Counted from the stretch's first letter, positions 37,286 through 45,295 are shown. The stretch is DNA of 58,330 nucleotides from Pseudomonadota bacterium (GCA_021324075.1 JAJPJW010000190.1:1-58330), one strand, 5' to 3'. Translations and numbers: made by a program. Notes: generated by a model not told the origin, from the letters alone.

Positions 37286-38452
37286 CTAATGACAGGGTTG
37301 CATGGAGTCGGTTTCCTGGGCCTGGTTGGATACGGTTTCACAGGCTTGGCCCGCCACCACTTGGAAACCGAGGGTGACTGAAGCTCCCGGCGGCTCATAG
37401 CCCAACGACCACAGGAGCTGGCTTCCATTTTGGGAGGTGGTGCCTGTGGGCGGGTTGCTGGTCATGGAATTGGGCACCAGGGTCGTATTGGCCGGAACCA
37501 CATCCGTGACCGTCACGTTGGGCGCCCCGATCGACCCCGTATTGGTGTAGGTCAGCGTATAGGTGATGGTCGCCCCTTGGCTGACCTGGCCGGTGGGATT
37601 GTTGGATTTGGAAAAGGTTTCGCTGGCGACCGGACACATTCCCCAAGTCAGGCAGCTGATGTAGCCGAAGCCGTAATGCCCGCCTTCGTCACAGTCGAAA
37701 TCGGTGGCACGGAAGGTCACCTGTTCCCCTGCGTATTGGCAAAGGTTGATGGTGTATTGGGTCCACGGCAGGTAGCCCCAGCGGTTCGGCGTGCCCACCA
37801 CGCACTCGGTCCCGTCCCCGGTGGGGGCCACTTGGGTGTTGGTGAGCTGGACGATCTGGGCCAGGTTGTTTTCCCAGCTGTAAACGATGCCGGCCACCAC
37901 CGCGCCGCCCACCAGGACGTCGATCTCCAGGTAGCTGTCGGCATGGGGCGCCGTATCACCCGTGTCGGCATGGTGGCTGTCGAAGACCCCGGCAAACCAG
38001 AAGTTGAGGCAGGTGTTGCCGTTGGTGGGAACGATGTCCGACTGCTCGATCTGGGCCCAATCCAGGTTGTTGGAATCCCCACGGGAAGAGTAAAGCTGGA
38101 CTGCGTCCTGGCTGCAGGCCGGATGGTCGGGCAAAAGGCCGGCGGTGTCGGGGGCCACTCCGGTGCCGGAAGCTGAAGCGGTCGTTGCGTTGACCACCGC
38201 CACGGAGGGAGGATTGCAGCCCGCCCCGGCCCACCCGCCGGTCGTGCTGGTGGAAACGGTCCAACCCGTCAACCCGCCGGTAAAGTTGGGGTTTACCCAG
38301 GCCCAGGCGGCGGGAGCAGTCCCTCCCAACAACAACATCGCGGAAAGAAAAACCGTCCACCCGGGATAAGAACGATATTTTTGAACCGGATCAATAGGGC
38401 TTGAGGCCCGGCCCACTCCCTTGGATAAAAAAGGGGGAAACAAAACCGCCAT
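37286..38452 (-). CDS. Secreted protein matching the N-terminal part of paralogue A
   Basis: ATG at 38452 has AAGG seven bases upstream and is preferred over the TTG at 38488. The 388-residue product has a signal segment (~30-55, ending near AWAW), a beta-rich domain homologous to residues ~66-320 of paralogue A ([30 protein letters not shown]) and one DUF11-like domain (ITYTLTYTNTGS). It stops at QAQETDSMQPCH, exactly where paralogue A continues into its Thr-rich tract. Only 18 bp separate it from the start of the next gene, so both halves are probably made from one mRNA. Role unknown; exported. Confidence 0.85.
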   Translation of the reverse strand: MAVLFPPFLSKGVGRASSPIDPVQKYRSYPGWTVFLSAMLLLGGTAPAAWAWVNPNFTGGLTGWTVSTSTTGGWAGAGCNPPSVAVVNATTASASGTGVAPDTAGLLPDHPACSQDAVQLYSSRGDSNNLDWAQIEQSDIVPTNGNTCLNFWFAGVFDSHHADTGDTAPHADSYLEIDVLVGGAVVAGIVYSWENNLAQIVQLTNTQVAPTGDGTECVVGTPNRWGYLPWTQYTINLCQYAGEQVTFRATDFDCDEGGHYGFGYISCLTWGMCPVASETFSKSNNPTGQVSQGATITYTLTYTNTGSIGAPNVTVTDVVPANTTLVPNSMTSNPPTGTTSQNGSQLLWSLGYEPPGASVTLGFQVVAGQACETVSNQAQETDSMQPCH

Positions 38453-38667
38453 AGTCCAACCTTGGGCCGGCTTTAAGCGGCCGTTCAAACCTTATTCGGG
38501 GCCAGTGAAAAATTTTGGGATTAACTTTGGGAGGAAATCTTATAGCGGCGGATGGAGTGTGAATTCAGATTTTCAGCTGAACTGAGTTTGGTAATTGCAT
38601 GCGGGAATCCTGCCAGAAAACGTTTTAAACCTGTCCGGTTTTCCCGATCAGGCTGAAATTCCCTGAA

Positions 38668-40545
38668 TTAGGTTTTCCGTTCGCTCTTTTTGTTTTTGAG
38701 CCAGTTCCGGAATTCCTGGGGGGTCATCCGGGTGGTTTTTTTGAAGACGTCGAAGAAATACTGTAGGTTGTTGAAACCGCATTCCTGGCTCACTTGGGCG
38801 ATGGGAAGGGCGGTGGATCCCAATAGCTCCTTCGCCCGTTCGACGCGGATTTTTCTCAGGTAGGCGGAAAACCCCATGCCCGTTATTTTTTTGAAGCCGC
38901 GTCCCATCACCGAAACGGAAAATCCGTTGGCCCGCGCCACCTCCTCCAGCCTCAAGGGCCGGCTGAAGTTTTCCGTGATGTATTTTTGGACCATTTCAAG
39001 GCGGAACTTCTGGGATGTTTCAGCGGGCTTCAGGCTGAGGGCAAAAAGCCTTTGAAGGGATTCCTGAAAAACCGAGATCACATCGGAAATGGTTCCGGAC
39101 GTGTTGAGCTTCCTCTCGAAGCTGTCGAATAAGGCTTTAAGGTCCCCCTCCTGGGCCGGCAACCGCTTGCGCAGGCCGTCCACCATGTTGCCGAAGGTGT
39201 AAAGGAAGTGAAGCTTGATGTTCTCGGATTTTCCCCCCGAGAAAGCCAGTATTTGCTTGATGTACTGGCCCCGCACCCCTTCGATTTCGGATGTCCGGCC
39301 CTGGGTATAGGCCTCGATAACAGCCTTGGACATCGCATAAAAATCCGTCGGTTCGGGGATGGTGGGATTGGTACGGATGTCCTCGTAAAAAAGGATGGGT
39401 CTGCCCAGGGGCTTGCAGTAGTTCAAGGAGGAAACGGCTTGTTGGAAGACCTTGGAAAGGTTTCCCAAGGGATAGCGGGTCCGGCTGACCCCCGCCAACA
39501 CCTTGGCCTTGAGGCGGGTTTCGGCGAAGCGGGAAACCAGGTCAATTTTGTCGAGAATCCCCAGCTTTTCTTGGGTTTCATTCTGCCCCGCATCGGCGGA
39601 AGTAAAGTAAAGGACTCGGTTATTGTCCAACGGGCCGGAAACGGTGTTGGGTATGGTCCTGGAAAACTGGAAGAGTTCCTTCTGGAAATAATAGTTTCGC
39701 AGGATATATTCCAATTCCAGGTCCCCTTCCGTGGCCTGGTCGTCCAGTTGAAAGGCGATGACCGTGGTCGGGGCCCTTTCAATGCCCTGCTCTTCCCGCT
39801 GCCACTTTTCCGCTCGGTCCCTTTCACTCCACCACACGGGCGGATAAAAGCGGTTGTTCTTGACGGCCGTTTCCGTCCAGAAACGGTGGGGCAGATGCCT
39901 GGCGAAAACCTCGTTTTTCAGTTTCTCGACCTGATCGCAGGCCGTGGAGGCGCCGAGCCCGCCCCCGATGACTTCGGCGTAGATTTCCAGCGTTTCCTTC
40001 AAGCCCTTGTAAACCGGCCCCTCGACCAGGGGGGTCTGCAGGAGGGCGGTCACATAGCGGAAAAAATCCGGCTCAAATTCCTGGGGTTTTAAGCCGGTCA
40101 ATTTTTCCCAGGAGTTCAATAGGAAGGCCTTGTCCGGCCCCTTGGCTAGGAAAACTCCGGACTGGAGGATGCCGACGGGTTTTCCTTCCCGTAGGATCGG
40201 GACAAAAAGGCTGGAAAGCCCGTTGCGCGTACCACAATAAGCCTTCCGCTGGTCCAACGTTTTTTCGATGCAGGATCGGTTGTAAGCCTCCCGCTCCTCC
40301 CTTTTTCCGAAAAGGTCGTCGAATTCAACGGGCCAGGATTCCCGGTTGTGGTACCGGATGGGGCTCCAGGAATAGGGGGGATCTTTGGAAATGAGCCAGC
40401 ATTCCAGGTCCAAATAAAACTGCAGGATACGGACCAGGCCGTAATAAGGAAAAACCTGGTCGGTCCAATTCGCTTTAGCTTTCCCGGAAGGCATCCGTTC
40501 TCCTGGCCATAAGGCCCATTCTTTTTCCGTGCGAAGGCTTTTCAC
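38668..40545 (-). CDS. AraC-family transcriptional regulator with large sensor region
   Basis: The 625-residue cytoplasmic protein ends in a canonical AraC/XylS DNA-binding domain (~520-620; RPLRLEEVARANGFSVSVMG, LPIAQVSQECGFNNLQYFFD, MTPQEFRNWL). The N-terminal ~200 residues are GAF/PocR-like (YCGTRNGLSSLFVPILREGK) and the middle is of unknown type (no conserved motif recognised). The GTG start overlaps the stop of a 19-codon leader ORF. It is immediately upstream of the split surface genes and is a reasonable regulator of them. Ligand unknown. Confidence 0.88.
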   Translation of the reverse strand: MKSLRTEKEWALWPGERMPSGKAKANWTDQVFPYYGLVRILQFYLDLECWLISKDPPYSWSPIRYHNRESWPVEFDDLFGKREEREAYNRSCIEKTLDQRKAYCGTRNGLSSLFVPILREGKPVGILQSGVFLAKGPDKAFLLNSWEKLTGLKPQEFEPDFFRYVTALLQTPLVEGPVYKGLKETLEIYAEVIGGGLGASTACDQVEKLKNEVFARHLPHRFWTETAVKNNRFYPPVWWSERDRAEKWQREEQGIERAPTTVIAFQLDDQATEGDLELEYILRNYYFQKELFQFSRTIPNTVSGPLDNNRVLYFTSADAGQNETQEKLGILDKIDLVSRFAETRLKAKVLAGVSRTRYPLGNLSKVFQQAVSSLNYCKPLGRPILFYEDIRTNPTIPEPTDFYAMSKAVIEAYTQGRTSEIEGVRGQYIKQILAFSGGKSENIKLHFLYTFGNMVDGLRKRLPAQEGDLKALFDSFERKLNTSGTISDVISVFQESLQRLFALSLKPAETSQKFRLEMVQKYITENFSRPLRLEEVARANGFSVSVMGRGFKKITGMGFSAYLRKIRVERAKELLGSTALPIAQVSQECGFNNLQYFFDVFKKTTRMTPQEFRNWLKNKKSERKT

Positions 40546-40601
40546 CGCATTCTCAATGGAACGAAGGGAAAAAACCAGGCAAAACCCGGCTTGGGCGGCA
40601 T
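40542..40601 (-). CDS. Possible 19-residue leader peptide upstream of the AraC gene
   Basis: An ATG at 40601, with GGTGGAG four bases upstream, opens a short frame encoding MPPKPGFAWFFPFVPLRMR, rich in Pro and Phe. Its TGA overlaps the GTG start of the AraC gene (GTGA), which would couple their translation. The AraC start itself has only a weak ribosome site. This is a prediction from spacing only; chance is possible. Confidence 0.4.
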   Translation of the reverse strand: MPPKPGFAWFFPFVPLRMR

Positions 40602-40734
40602 TTTACTCCACCCTCTGTTTTTTGAAGCGCCGAGGAGCGATCTTTACCGCTTTTTTACTGGATACATCCGAAGCCTCAAAATGTTTCAAGGCCGATGAAG
40701 GAAGAGATTGGATGGGGAATTTTTTTAAAAAAAA

Positions 40735-40810
40735 TGGAGCTGGGGACCGGGTTTGAACCGGCGACCTGCTGTTTACGAAACAGCTGCTCTACCAGCTGAG
40801 CTACCCCAGC
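40735..40810 (-). tRNA. tRNA-Thr (anticodon CGT)
   Basis: The 76-nt sequence folds into a full cloverleaf. The 7-bp acceptor stem is GCTGGGG/CCCCAGC, followed by an encoded TCCA end. The D-stem is GCTC/GAGC, and the anticodon stem GCTGT/ACAGC carries the loop TTCGTAA (anticodon CGT, reading ACG). The T-stem GCCGG/CCGGT carries TTCAAAC. The discriminator base is T. A run of eight T follows, consistent with termination. Degenerate copies of its 5' end lie just upstream. Confidence 0.97.
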
Positions 40811-40965
40811 CCGAGACCACAAGTCGAGGGCTTTTCGGAGTACCCATTTTACATTAAACACAAAAAATGGGTACCCCAGCACCGAATCCACAAGATGAGG
40901 TGCACAAATTGGGAGTGCCAAGTACAAAAGAACTTGGCCCCCAGCACCGAGACGACAGGAGGAGT
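40804..40965. repeat. Degenerate 65-70 bp repeats copying the tRNA-Thr 5' end
   Basis: The string CCCCAGC(A)CCGA occurs at 40804 (tRNA 5' end plus flank), 40874 and 40939, and the following ~30 bases (CCACAAG, GAGG, GGAGT) also align loosely. An 11-bp perfect inverted repeat, GTACCCATTTT/AAAATGGGTAC, lies at 40840-40874 in the first unit. No integrase gene is near. Confidence 0.5.
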
Positions 40966-41012
40966 GAAAGTTTAACGAGCGGCCCGCTTAGCGTCAATGA
41001 AGAAGGAGGGAT

Positions 41013-41048
41013 AAAAAAAATCCCCGGGTTTCTTTCGAAACCCGGGGA
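41013..41048 (-). terminator. Intrinsic terminator after the ruvA-region operon
   Basis: On the minus strand CCCCGGGTTTC and GAAACCCGGGG form an 11-bp stem with a four-base GAAA-type loop, followed by ATTTTTTTT. It lies 25 bp after the stop of the duplicated-domain secreted protein. Confidence 0.93.
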
Positions 41049-41072
41049 CAGGATGCGGCTTAGAACCGTTCT

Positions 41073-42194
41073 TTACTTGCCGGTGACGCTATCCACACCC
41101 ACCGTGAACTTTCCGACCGTCTTGGGTTGGATATTAAAGGTACTAACCTTGCTGAAATCCATTGGGGCGCCTTTGACGGCGTCCGGCGGAGTGTAGTAAG
41201 GATCCAATTTAAAATCGCTCATGTTGACGCTGACCGTCTCCCACTTGCCGCCCTTGGACATCGGGGTTTCAGCAACGTATTGGTTGTTTCCCTTGTCTTT
41301 TAGGGCGATTCCCAGGACCACCGGGTCCTTGGAATAAATCGTCAAGTTCAGTGTCTTGGCGCCGGCCAAGTTGGCCCCGTTCCAATCCGCTCCACCGGCC
41401 CGCATCCACATGCCGCAATAGCCGCCTTGCTTTAATTCATAGGTGATGGAAAGGTATTTCTGCCCCTTTTTGCTGGGGTTGTCCTTCGTCACGAATGCAA
41501 AGCTGGAACCCTGGCTGTCCTGAAACGTGCCCGCGCTCTTGCTATCAATGGTGGACGCATCCAAAACCTGGATGGCCGCGCCCGTCGAGGCCGAGGAAGC
41601 CGCAGGGGCTGCGGAAGATGCCGCCGGAGCGGAAGAAGCCGGTGCTGCGCCGGCCGCGCCCGCCGATTCCACCGCGCCGATTTCAACTACCGCCGCGCCC
41701 GACATCTGGGGCTGGAAGTTGAGGCTGGAGGTCTTGCTCAAATCCATCGGATGCCCTGCAATGGCATCGGGCGGGGTGTAGTAAGGGTCCTTGCTGAAAG
41801 AGGACAGGGGCACTTGCACGACCGCCCAATCCTTGGAGGAAATGGTCGCTTTGGAAACATATTGCACATTGAAGGCGTCCTTGAGGGCGATTTGCACATC
41901 CCCCGGGACCGTCGACTTGGCCTTGAACTGCAAGGTCCCGCTTTTGGATAAATCCGCGGTGATGTTGTGCCAGATGCCGACATAACCGCCTTGGACCAGG
42001 TTGGTGGTCAGCTTGAGGGCTTTTCCCCCGTCCGGGCCCGCATCCTGGGCAAAATCAATCTTGGAACCGTTGCTGTCCTGGAAGCTTCCCGTGTTGCCCG
42101 AAGCGATATTCGACCAATCCTCAATCACGGCCGCGAAAGCCGCCGAAGCGGGCAACAACAACGCGGCCAGCAACAAACTCAGAATTTTTTTCAT
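41073..42194 (-). CDS. Secreted protein with two carbohydrate-binding-like domains
   Basis: ATG at 42194 gives a clean signal peptide (MKKILSLLLAALLLP..AFAA) and has GGAG upstream; an in-frame codon at 42233 is less likely. The 373-residue product contains two homologous ~160-residue beta-sandwich domains (~25-185 and ~210-373), each with SFQD/TFQD, a QGGY-GMW or GIW turn, and the shared end DPYYTPPDA-(16)-MDFSK. They are joined by an Ala/Ser linker. The fold is suggestive of CBM/galactose-binding modules such as CBM11/CIA30. Duplication occurred within the gene. Ligand unknown; extracytoplasmic. Confidence 0.8.
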   Translation of the reverse strand: MKKILSLLLAALLLPASAAFAAVIEDWSNIASGNTGSFQDSNGSKIDFAQDAGPDGGKALKLTTNLVQGGYVGIWHNITADLSKSGTLQFKAKSTVPGDVQIALKDAFNVQYVSKATISSKDWAVVQVPLSSFSKDPYYTPPDAIAGHPMDLSKTSSLNFQPQMSGAAVVEIGAVESAGAAGAAPASSAPAASSAAPAASSASTGAAIQVLDASTIDSKSAGTFQDSQGSSFAFVTKDNPSKKGQKYLSITYELKQGGYCGMWMRAGGADWNGANLAGAKTLNLTIYSKDPVVLGIALKDKGNNQYVAETPMSKGGKWETVSVNMSDFKLDPYYTPPDAVKGAPMDFSKVSTFNIQPKTVGKFTVGVDSVTGK

Positions 42195-42229
42195 TTCTCC
42201 ACACTCCTTGGTTTTTCTTCCCGACCGGA

Positions 42230-42412
42230 TCAAAACTTCTCTTCAATAAGGCCCAAGAATACCAGCTCCACCACCACCCAGGCCGCCGCATAGACGATGA
42301 AATCCATGATGAAATGGCGCCCATTGCCCCAGATATAGCTGAACACCGAGAAAATGGAGTAATTCACAAACCACAAAACCAACGCCAAACGCGGAAGGCT
42401 GAAGTTTTTCAT
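42230..42412 (-). CDS. Small two-helix membrane protein
   Basis: The 60-residue product has two hydrophobic helices (~8-27 and ~35-55) and acidic C-terminus EEKF. GGGAG sits eight bases before the ATG, which supports translation. It is between ruvA (31 bp) and the secreted carbohydrate-binding-like gene. I do not recognise a family. Confidence 0.6.
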   Translation of the reverse strand: MKNFSLPRLALVLWFVNYSIFSVFSYIWGNGRHFIMDFIVYAAAWVVVELVFLGLIEEKF

Positions 42413-42443
42413 CCTTAATTCTCCCGAAATGGACTGCCGTCTC

Positions 42444-43052
42444 CTAGGGGGCGGCGATAGATTTTAAGCTAGACCGCAAAATATCTTCAACTGTGGATTT
42501 TTCCCCCAACTCCTGCACCGCCGCCAGGATCGCCCGGCGGGATTCGGCCGCCGAATACCCCAAAGCCATCATGGCCTGCACCGAATCGGCGATTGCCTTG
42601 GTTTCAGCGTTAAAGGGGGAGTCCTCCGTAAGTACCCCTCCTCCTACCAGCTTTGTTACCTTGTCCTTCAGCTCCAAAACAAGATGTTGGGCGGTTTTTT
42701 GCCCTATGCCAGGGATGGATTTGAGGGAAGCCAGGTCGTTATGGAGCACCGCCTGGTAAAAGGCCTCGGGGGCGAAAGTGGAAAGGACGTTCATGGCGGC
42801 CTTGGGGCCGACCCCGGAGACAGAAAGGGCGAGAAGGAAGGCCTGTTTTTCCGAGTCCTTGAGGAAACCGAAAAGCTGCATCAGGTCTTCCCGCACGTGC
42901 AGGTAGGTTTTCAAGAGGACGCTTTGGCCGGCGGCCGGGCAGGCTTGAAGGGTTTTCTGGGAAACGAAAACCTCGTAGCCGACGCCGTTCACGTCCAGCT
43001 CCAGCCGGTCGGGAAACTTTCCGGTCACCACGCCCTGCAAAAAGGCTATCAA
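42444..43052 (-). CDS. ruvA: Holliday junction helicase subunit RuvA
   Basis: RuvA binds Holliday junctions and recruits RuvB. The 202-residue product has the OB-fold N-terminus (IAFLQGVVTGKFPDRLELDV), the tandem helix-hairpin-helix motifs (VSGVGPKAAMNVLS and IPGIGQKTAQHLVLELKDK) and the C-terminal RuvB-contact domain. Start is TTG at 43052. ruvB is absent from the window. It follows a zinc-ribbon gene and ruvC in one operon. Confidence 0.97.
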   Translation of the reverse strand: MIAFLQGVVTGKFPDRLELDVNGVGYEVFVSQKTLQACPAAGQSVLLKTYLHVREDLMQLFGFLKDSEKQAFLLALSVSGVGPKAAMNVLSTFAPEAFYQAVLHNDLASLKSIPGIGQKTAQHLVLELKDKVTKLVGGGVLTEDSPFNAETKAIADSVQAMMALGYSAAESRRAILAAVQELGEKSTVEDILRSSLKSIAAP

Positions 43053-43078
43053 GGCCGAACCTCACGAACCTGCCGGCA

Positions 43079-43642
43079 TTAGTCTTCCAGGAACTTCAAA
43101 TGCACCAGGATATGGAGCAGCTCCTCGACCTGCGTGAGGGCCGGCACATCCTTGTTTTGCGTGGCCGCATACCAGAAGGAAACGACGGCCTGGTCGAGCC
43201 ACAAGCCTTTGCTTTCAAAATCCTCGTCGATCACCAGGGCCTTGTAGTAGTGCTCGTCCAATTCGTTCTCGGTCACCGGGCTCTTCATGCCTGAGGAGCG
43301 CAGTTTGATGTGCTCCTTGGCTTGGTTGAAATATTTTTGGTCGTCCTCGTTCAGGTTCTCGAACACCACCTGCGCCGCTTCCCGGTCGATGCCGTCCAGG
43401 ATGCTCTTGTCGACCCAGACCCCCATGTTTTCTTCGTCCCAAAGGTAGTCATGGCCTTGGTGCTCCAGAAGGGTGAGGGGCGCCCCGCTGTCGGGGCTCA
43501 ATTTTTCGGTTTTCCCCTTGTTGACCGTGTCCCGGAGAAAATCCTCCGCGGTGACGTTGAATTTTTCGTCCACCGGGTAGCCGCATTCGGGGCAGTACCG
43601 GGCGTTCTCAAAAAGTTTGTTTCGGCAGTTTTTGCATTTCAT
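43079..43642 (-). CDS. Zinc-ribbon protein of unknown function
   Basis: The 187-residue protein begins with a zinc ribbon of two CxxC pairs (CKNCRNKLFENARYCPECGY) and continues as an acidic, helix-rich domain with no signal peptide or membrane segment. Residues ~55-85 include LTLLEHQGHDYLWDEENMG, a stretch resembling TFIIB-type/zf-TFIIB-like proteins only in the ribbon. It lies between ruvC and ruvA with gaps of 16 and 26 bp, so it is co-expressed with them. Function not recognised. Confidence 0.75.
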   Translation of the reverse strand: MKCKNCRNKLFENARYCPECGYPVDEKFNVTAEDFLRDTVNKGKTEKLSPDSGAPLTLLEHQGHDYLWDEENMGVWVDKSILDGIDREAAQVVFENLNEDDQKYFNQAKEHIKLRSSGMKSPVTENELDEHYYKALVIDEDFESKGLWLDQAVVSFWYAATQNKDVPALTQVEELLHILVHLKFLED

Positions 43643-43658
43643 AGGCCTGAATCTCCTG

Positions 43659-44213
43659 TCATTTCCAACTCGTTGCGCTCCCGCCCGTCCGGCGGGAAAG
43701 CTTCTTCACCGCTTCCGAAAGCATCGTCCCCGAACACTGCGCATGCGTTATGGCGATGGCCAGGGCGTCCGCCGTATCGTCCGGCTTGGGAATCTCGGCC
43801 AGCCCCAAAAGCAACTTCACCATCCGTTGCACCTGGCCTTTGTCCGCATTCCCGTAGCCGGCAACAGCCTGCTTGACTTCCATGGGGCGGTACTCATAAA
43901 CGGGAAGCCCCTCCAACCCGCAGGCCAGGAGCGCCACGCCCCTCGCCTGCCCTACCGCGATGGCCGTCTTCGCGTTGCGGGAAAAGAACAACTCTTCCAT
44001 GGCCACCGCTTCAGGCTTCACCTTCCTTAAGACTTCCTGGACCTTCCCAAACATTTCCACCAGCCGCTCTTCCAATGGCCGGTGGGCCGCGGTCACCAGG
44101 GTTCCGTATTGGGCGGCCTTCATTTGGTGGCCTTGCTGGACCACCACCCCGAACCCCATCCGGGCGATACCAGGATCGATGCCGAGGATGACCTTCGCGC
44201 CCGGCGAACCCAT
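43659..44213 (-). CDS. ruvC: Holliday junction resolvase RuvC
   Basis: RuvC cuts Holliday junctions. ATG at 44213 is preferred over the TTG at 44228, because the latter has a ribosome site only one base away. The 184-residue product has the catalytic acidic residues in LGIDPGIARMGFGV (first Asp), MEELFFSRNAKTA (Glu) and DDTADALAIAITHA (last Asp pair). The family length is normal, and the neighbours ruvA and YebC are the usual ones. Confidence 0.96.
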   Translation of the reverse strand: MGSPGAKVILGIDPGIARMGFGVVVQQGHQMKAAQYGTLVTAAHRPLEERLVEMFGKVQEVLRKVKPEAVAMEELFFSRNAKTAIAVGQARGVALLACGLEGLPVYEYRPMEVKQAVAGYGNADKGQVQRMVKLLLGLAEIPKPDDTADALAIAITHAQCSGTMLSEAVKKLSRRTGGSATSWK

Positions 44214-44284
44214 GGCCGTTTTTAGCAAACCCTTTTCAGCTTCAGCCGCTCCTTGTTTGGACGCCTTGACGATGGATTTCTCCC

Positions 44285-45034
44285 TTATTTGTCCAGCTTT
44301 GCCATGATTTCGTCGCTGATTTCGGAATTGGAATAGACGTTCTGGACATCATCGTTCGCGTCCAAGACATCGTAAAGCTTCAAGAAGGAAGATGCTTTGT
44401 TCTCGTCCAGGGGCACGGTGGTCTTGGGAATCATGGTGACCTCGGCGCTTTCCGTGGCCACCTTCTTGTCATCCAGGGCCTTCTTCACTTTATCAAAACT
44501 CTCCGGGGTGGTGATGACCTCGTAAACATCGGCCTTATCCGCTTTCATGTCTTCGGCCCCGGCGTCCAGCACCGCACCCATCAGGTCGTCCTCGCCGATG
44601 GATTCTTTCCTGACGATGATGAGGCCTTTCTTGTCGAAAAGGAAGGAAACAGAGCCCGATTCCCCCATATTGCCGTTGTATTTGGAAAAGATAGACCGGA
44701 TGTCGGCGGCAGTACGGTTCCGGTTGTCGGTCACCGCTTCCACCAGGATGGCCACCCCGGCCGGGCCATAGCCCTCGTAAGTCACTTCCTCCAACGCGGC
44801 TCCCGCCTCCGCCCCCGTTCCCTTGTCGATGGCCCGCTTGATGGTGTCCGCGGGCATGCTGACTTCCTTGGCCTTTAAAAGGATGGTGCGAAGTTTCAGG
44901 TTCGTATCGGGGTCTCCCCCGGACTTGGCGGCCAACTGGATTTCCTTGGACAACCGGGAAAAAACCTGCCCGCGCTTTTGGTCCAAAGCACCCTTGTACC
45001 TTTTGACCTTCGCCCATTTACTGTGACCGCTCAT
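44285..45034 (-). CDS. YebC/PmpR family DNA-binding regulatory protein
   Basis: The 249-residue protein matches the YebC family across its length: SGHSKWAKVKRYKGALDQKR at the start, then YEGYGPAGVAILVEAVTDNR and FSKYNGNMGESGSVSFLF. These proteins bind DNA or act on ribosomes at proline-stalled sites; both are reported for the family. GGAG precedes the ATG by about seven bases. It heads the ruvC-ruvA operon, a frequent arrangement. Confidence 0.95.
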   Translation of the reverse strand: MSGHSKWAKVKRYKGALDQKRGQVFSRLSKEIQLAAKSGGDPDTNLKLRTILLKAKEVSMPADTIKRAIDKGTGAEAGAALEEVTYEGYGPAGVAILVEAVTDNRNRTAADIRSIFSKYNGNMGESGSVSFLFDKKGLIIVRKESIGEDDLMGAVLDAGAEDMKADKADVYEVITTPESFDKVKKALDDKKVATESAEVTMIPKTTVPLDENKASSFLKLYDVLDANDDVQNVYSNSEISDEIMAKLDK

Positions 45035-45149
45035 TTTTGGACTCCACAGTTAACAAAAAAATTTTTCGAAATTGTTGTTTTATTGCGTTTTGACGGGCCG
45101 GGTTGGTTTCGGAGGCCTGAAAAACAAAGGTTTTTCGGCGGAAAATTTT

Positions 45150-45207
45150 GCCCTAAAACGACAAAAGGCCGCTTTCTTGCCGAAATTCACAAGAAAGCGG
45201 ACCTTTG
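45150..45207 (-). terminator. Probable intrinsic terminator of tyrS
   Basis: On the minus strand CCGCTTTCTTG and CAAGAAAGCGG form an 11-bp stem (extended by mismatched pairs to 17) around a 10-base loop; the tail is CCTTTTGTCGTTTT. It lies ~90 bp after the tyrS stop and before the YebC gene. Confidence 0.75.
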
Positions 45208-45295
45208 TTGGACGAAATTATAGCCGAGGGCTCAGAAAGAAGGCTACTAAAAAGGCGGGTTATTTTGGGTTGGGTAAAGGTAATTTCACGGGCTT

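Noticed and set aside
40676-40927. Minus-strand ORF of 83 codons over the tRNA
   Set aside because: It runs through the tRNA-Thr gene, whose cloverleaf is clear.
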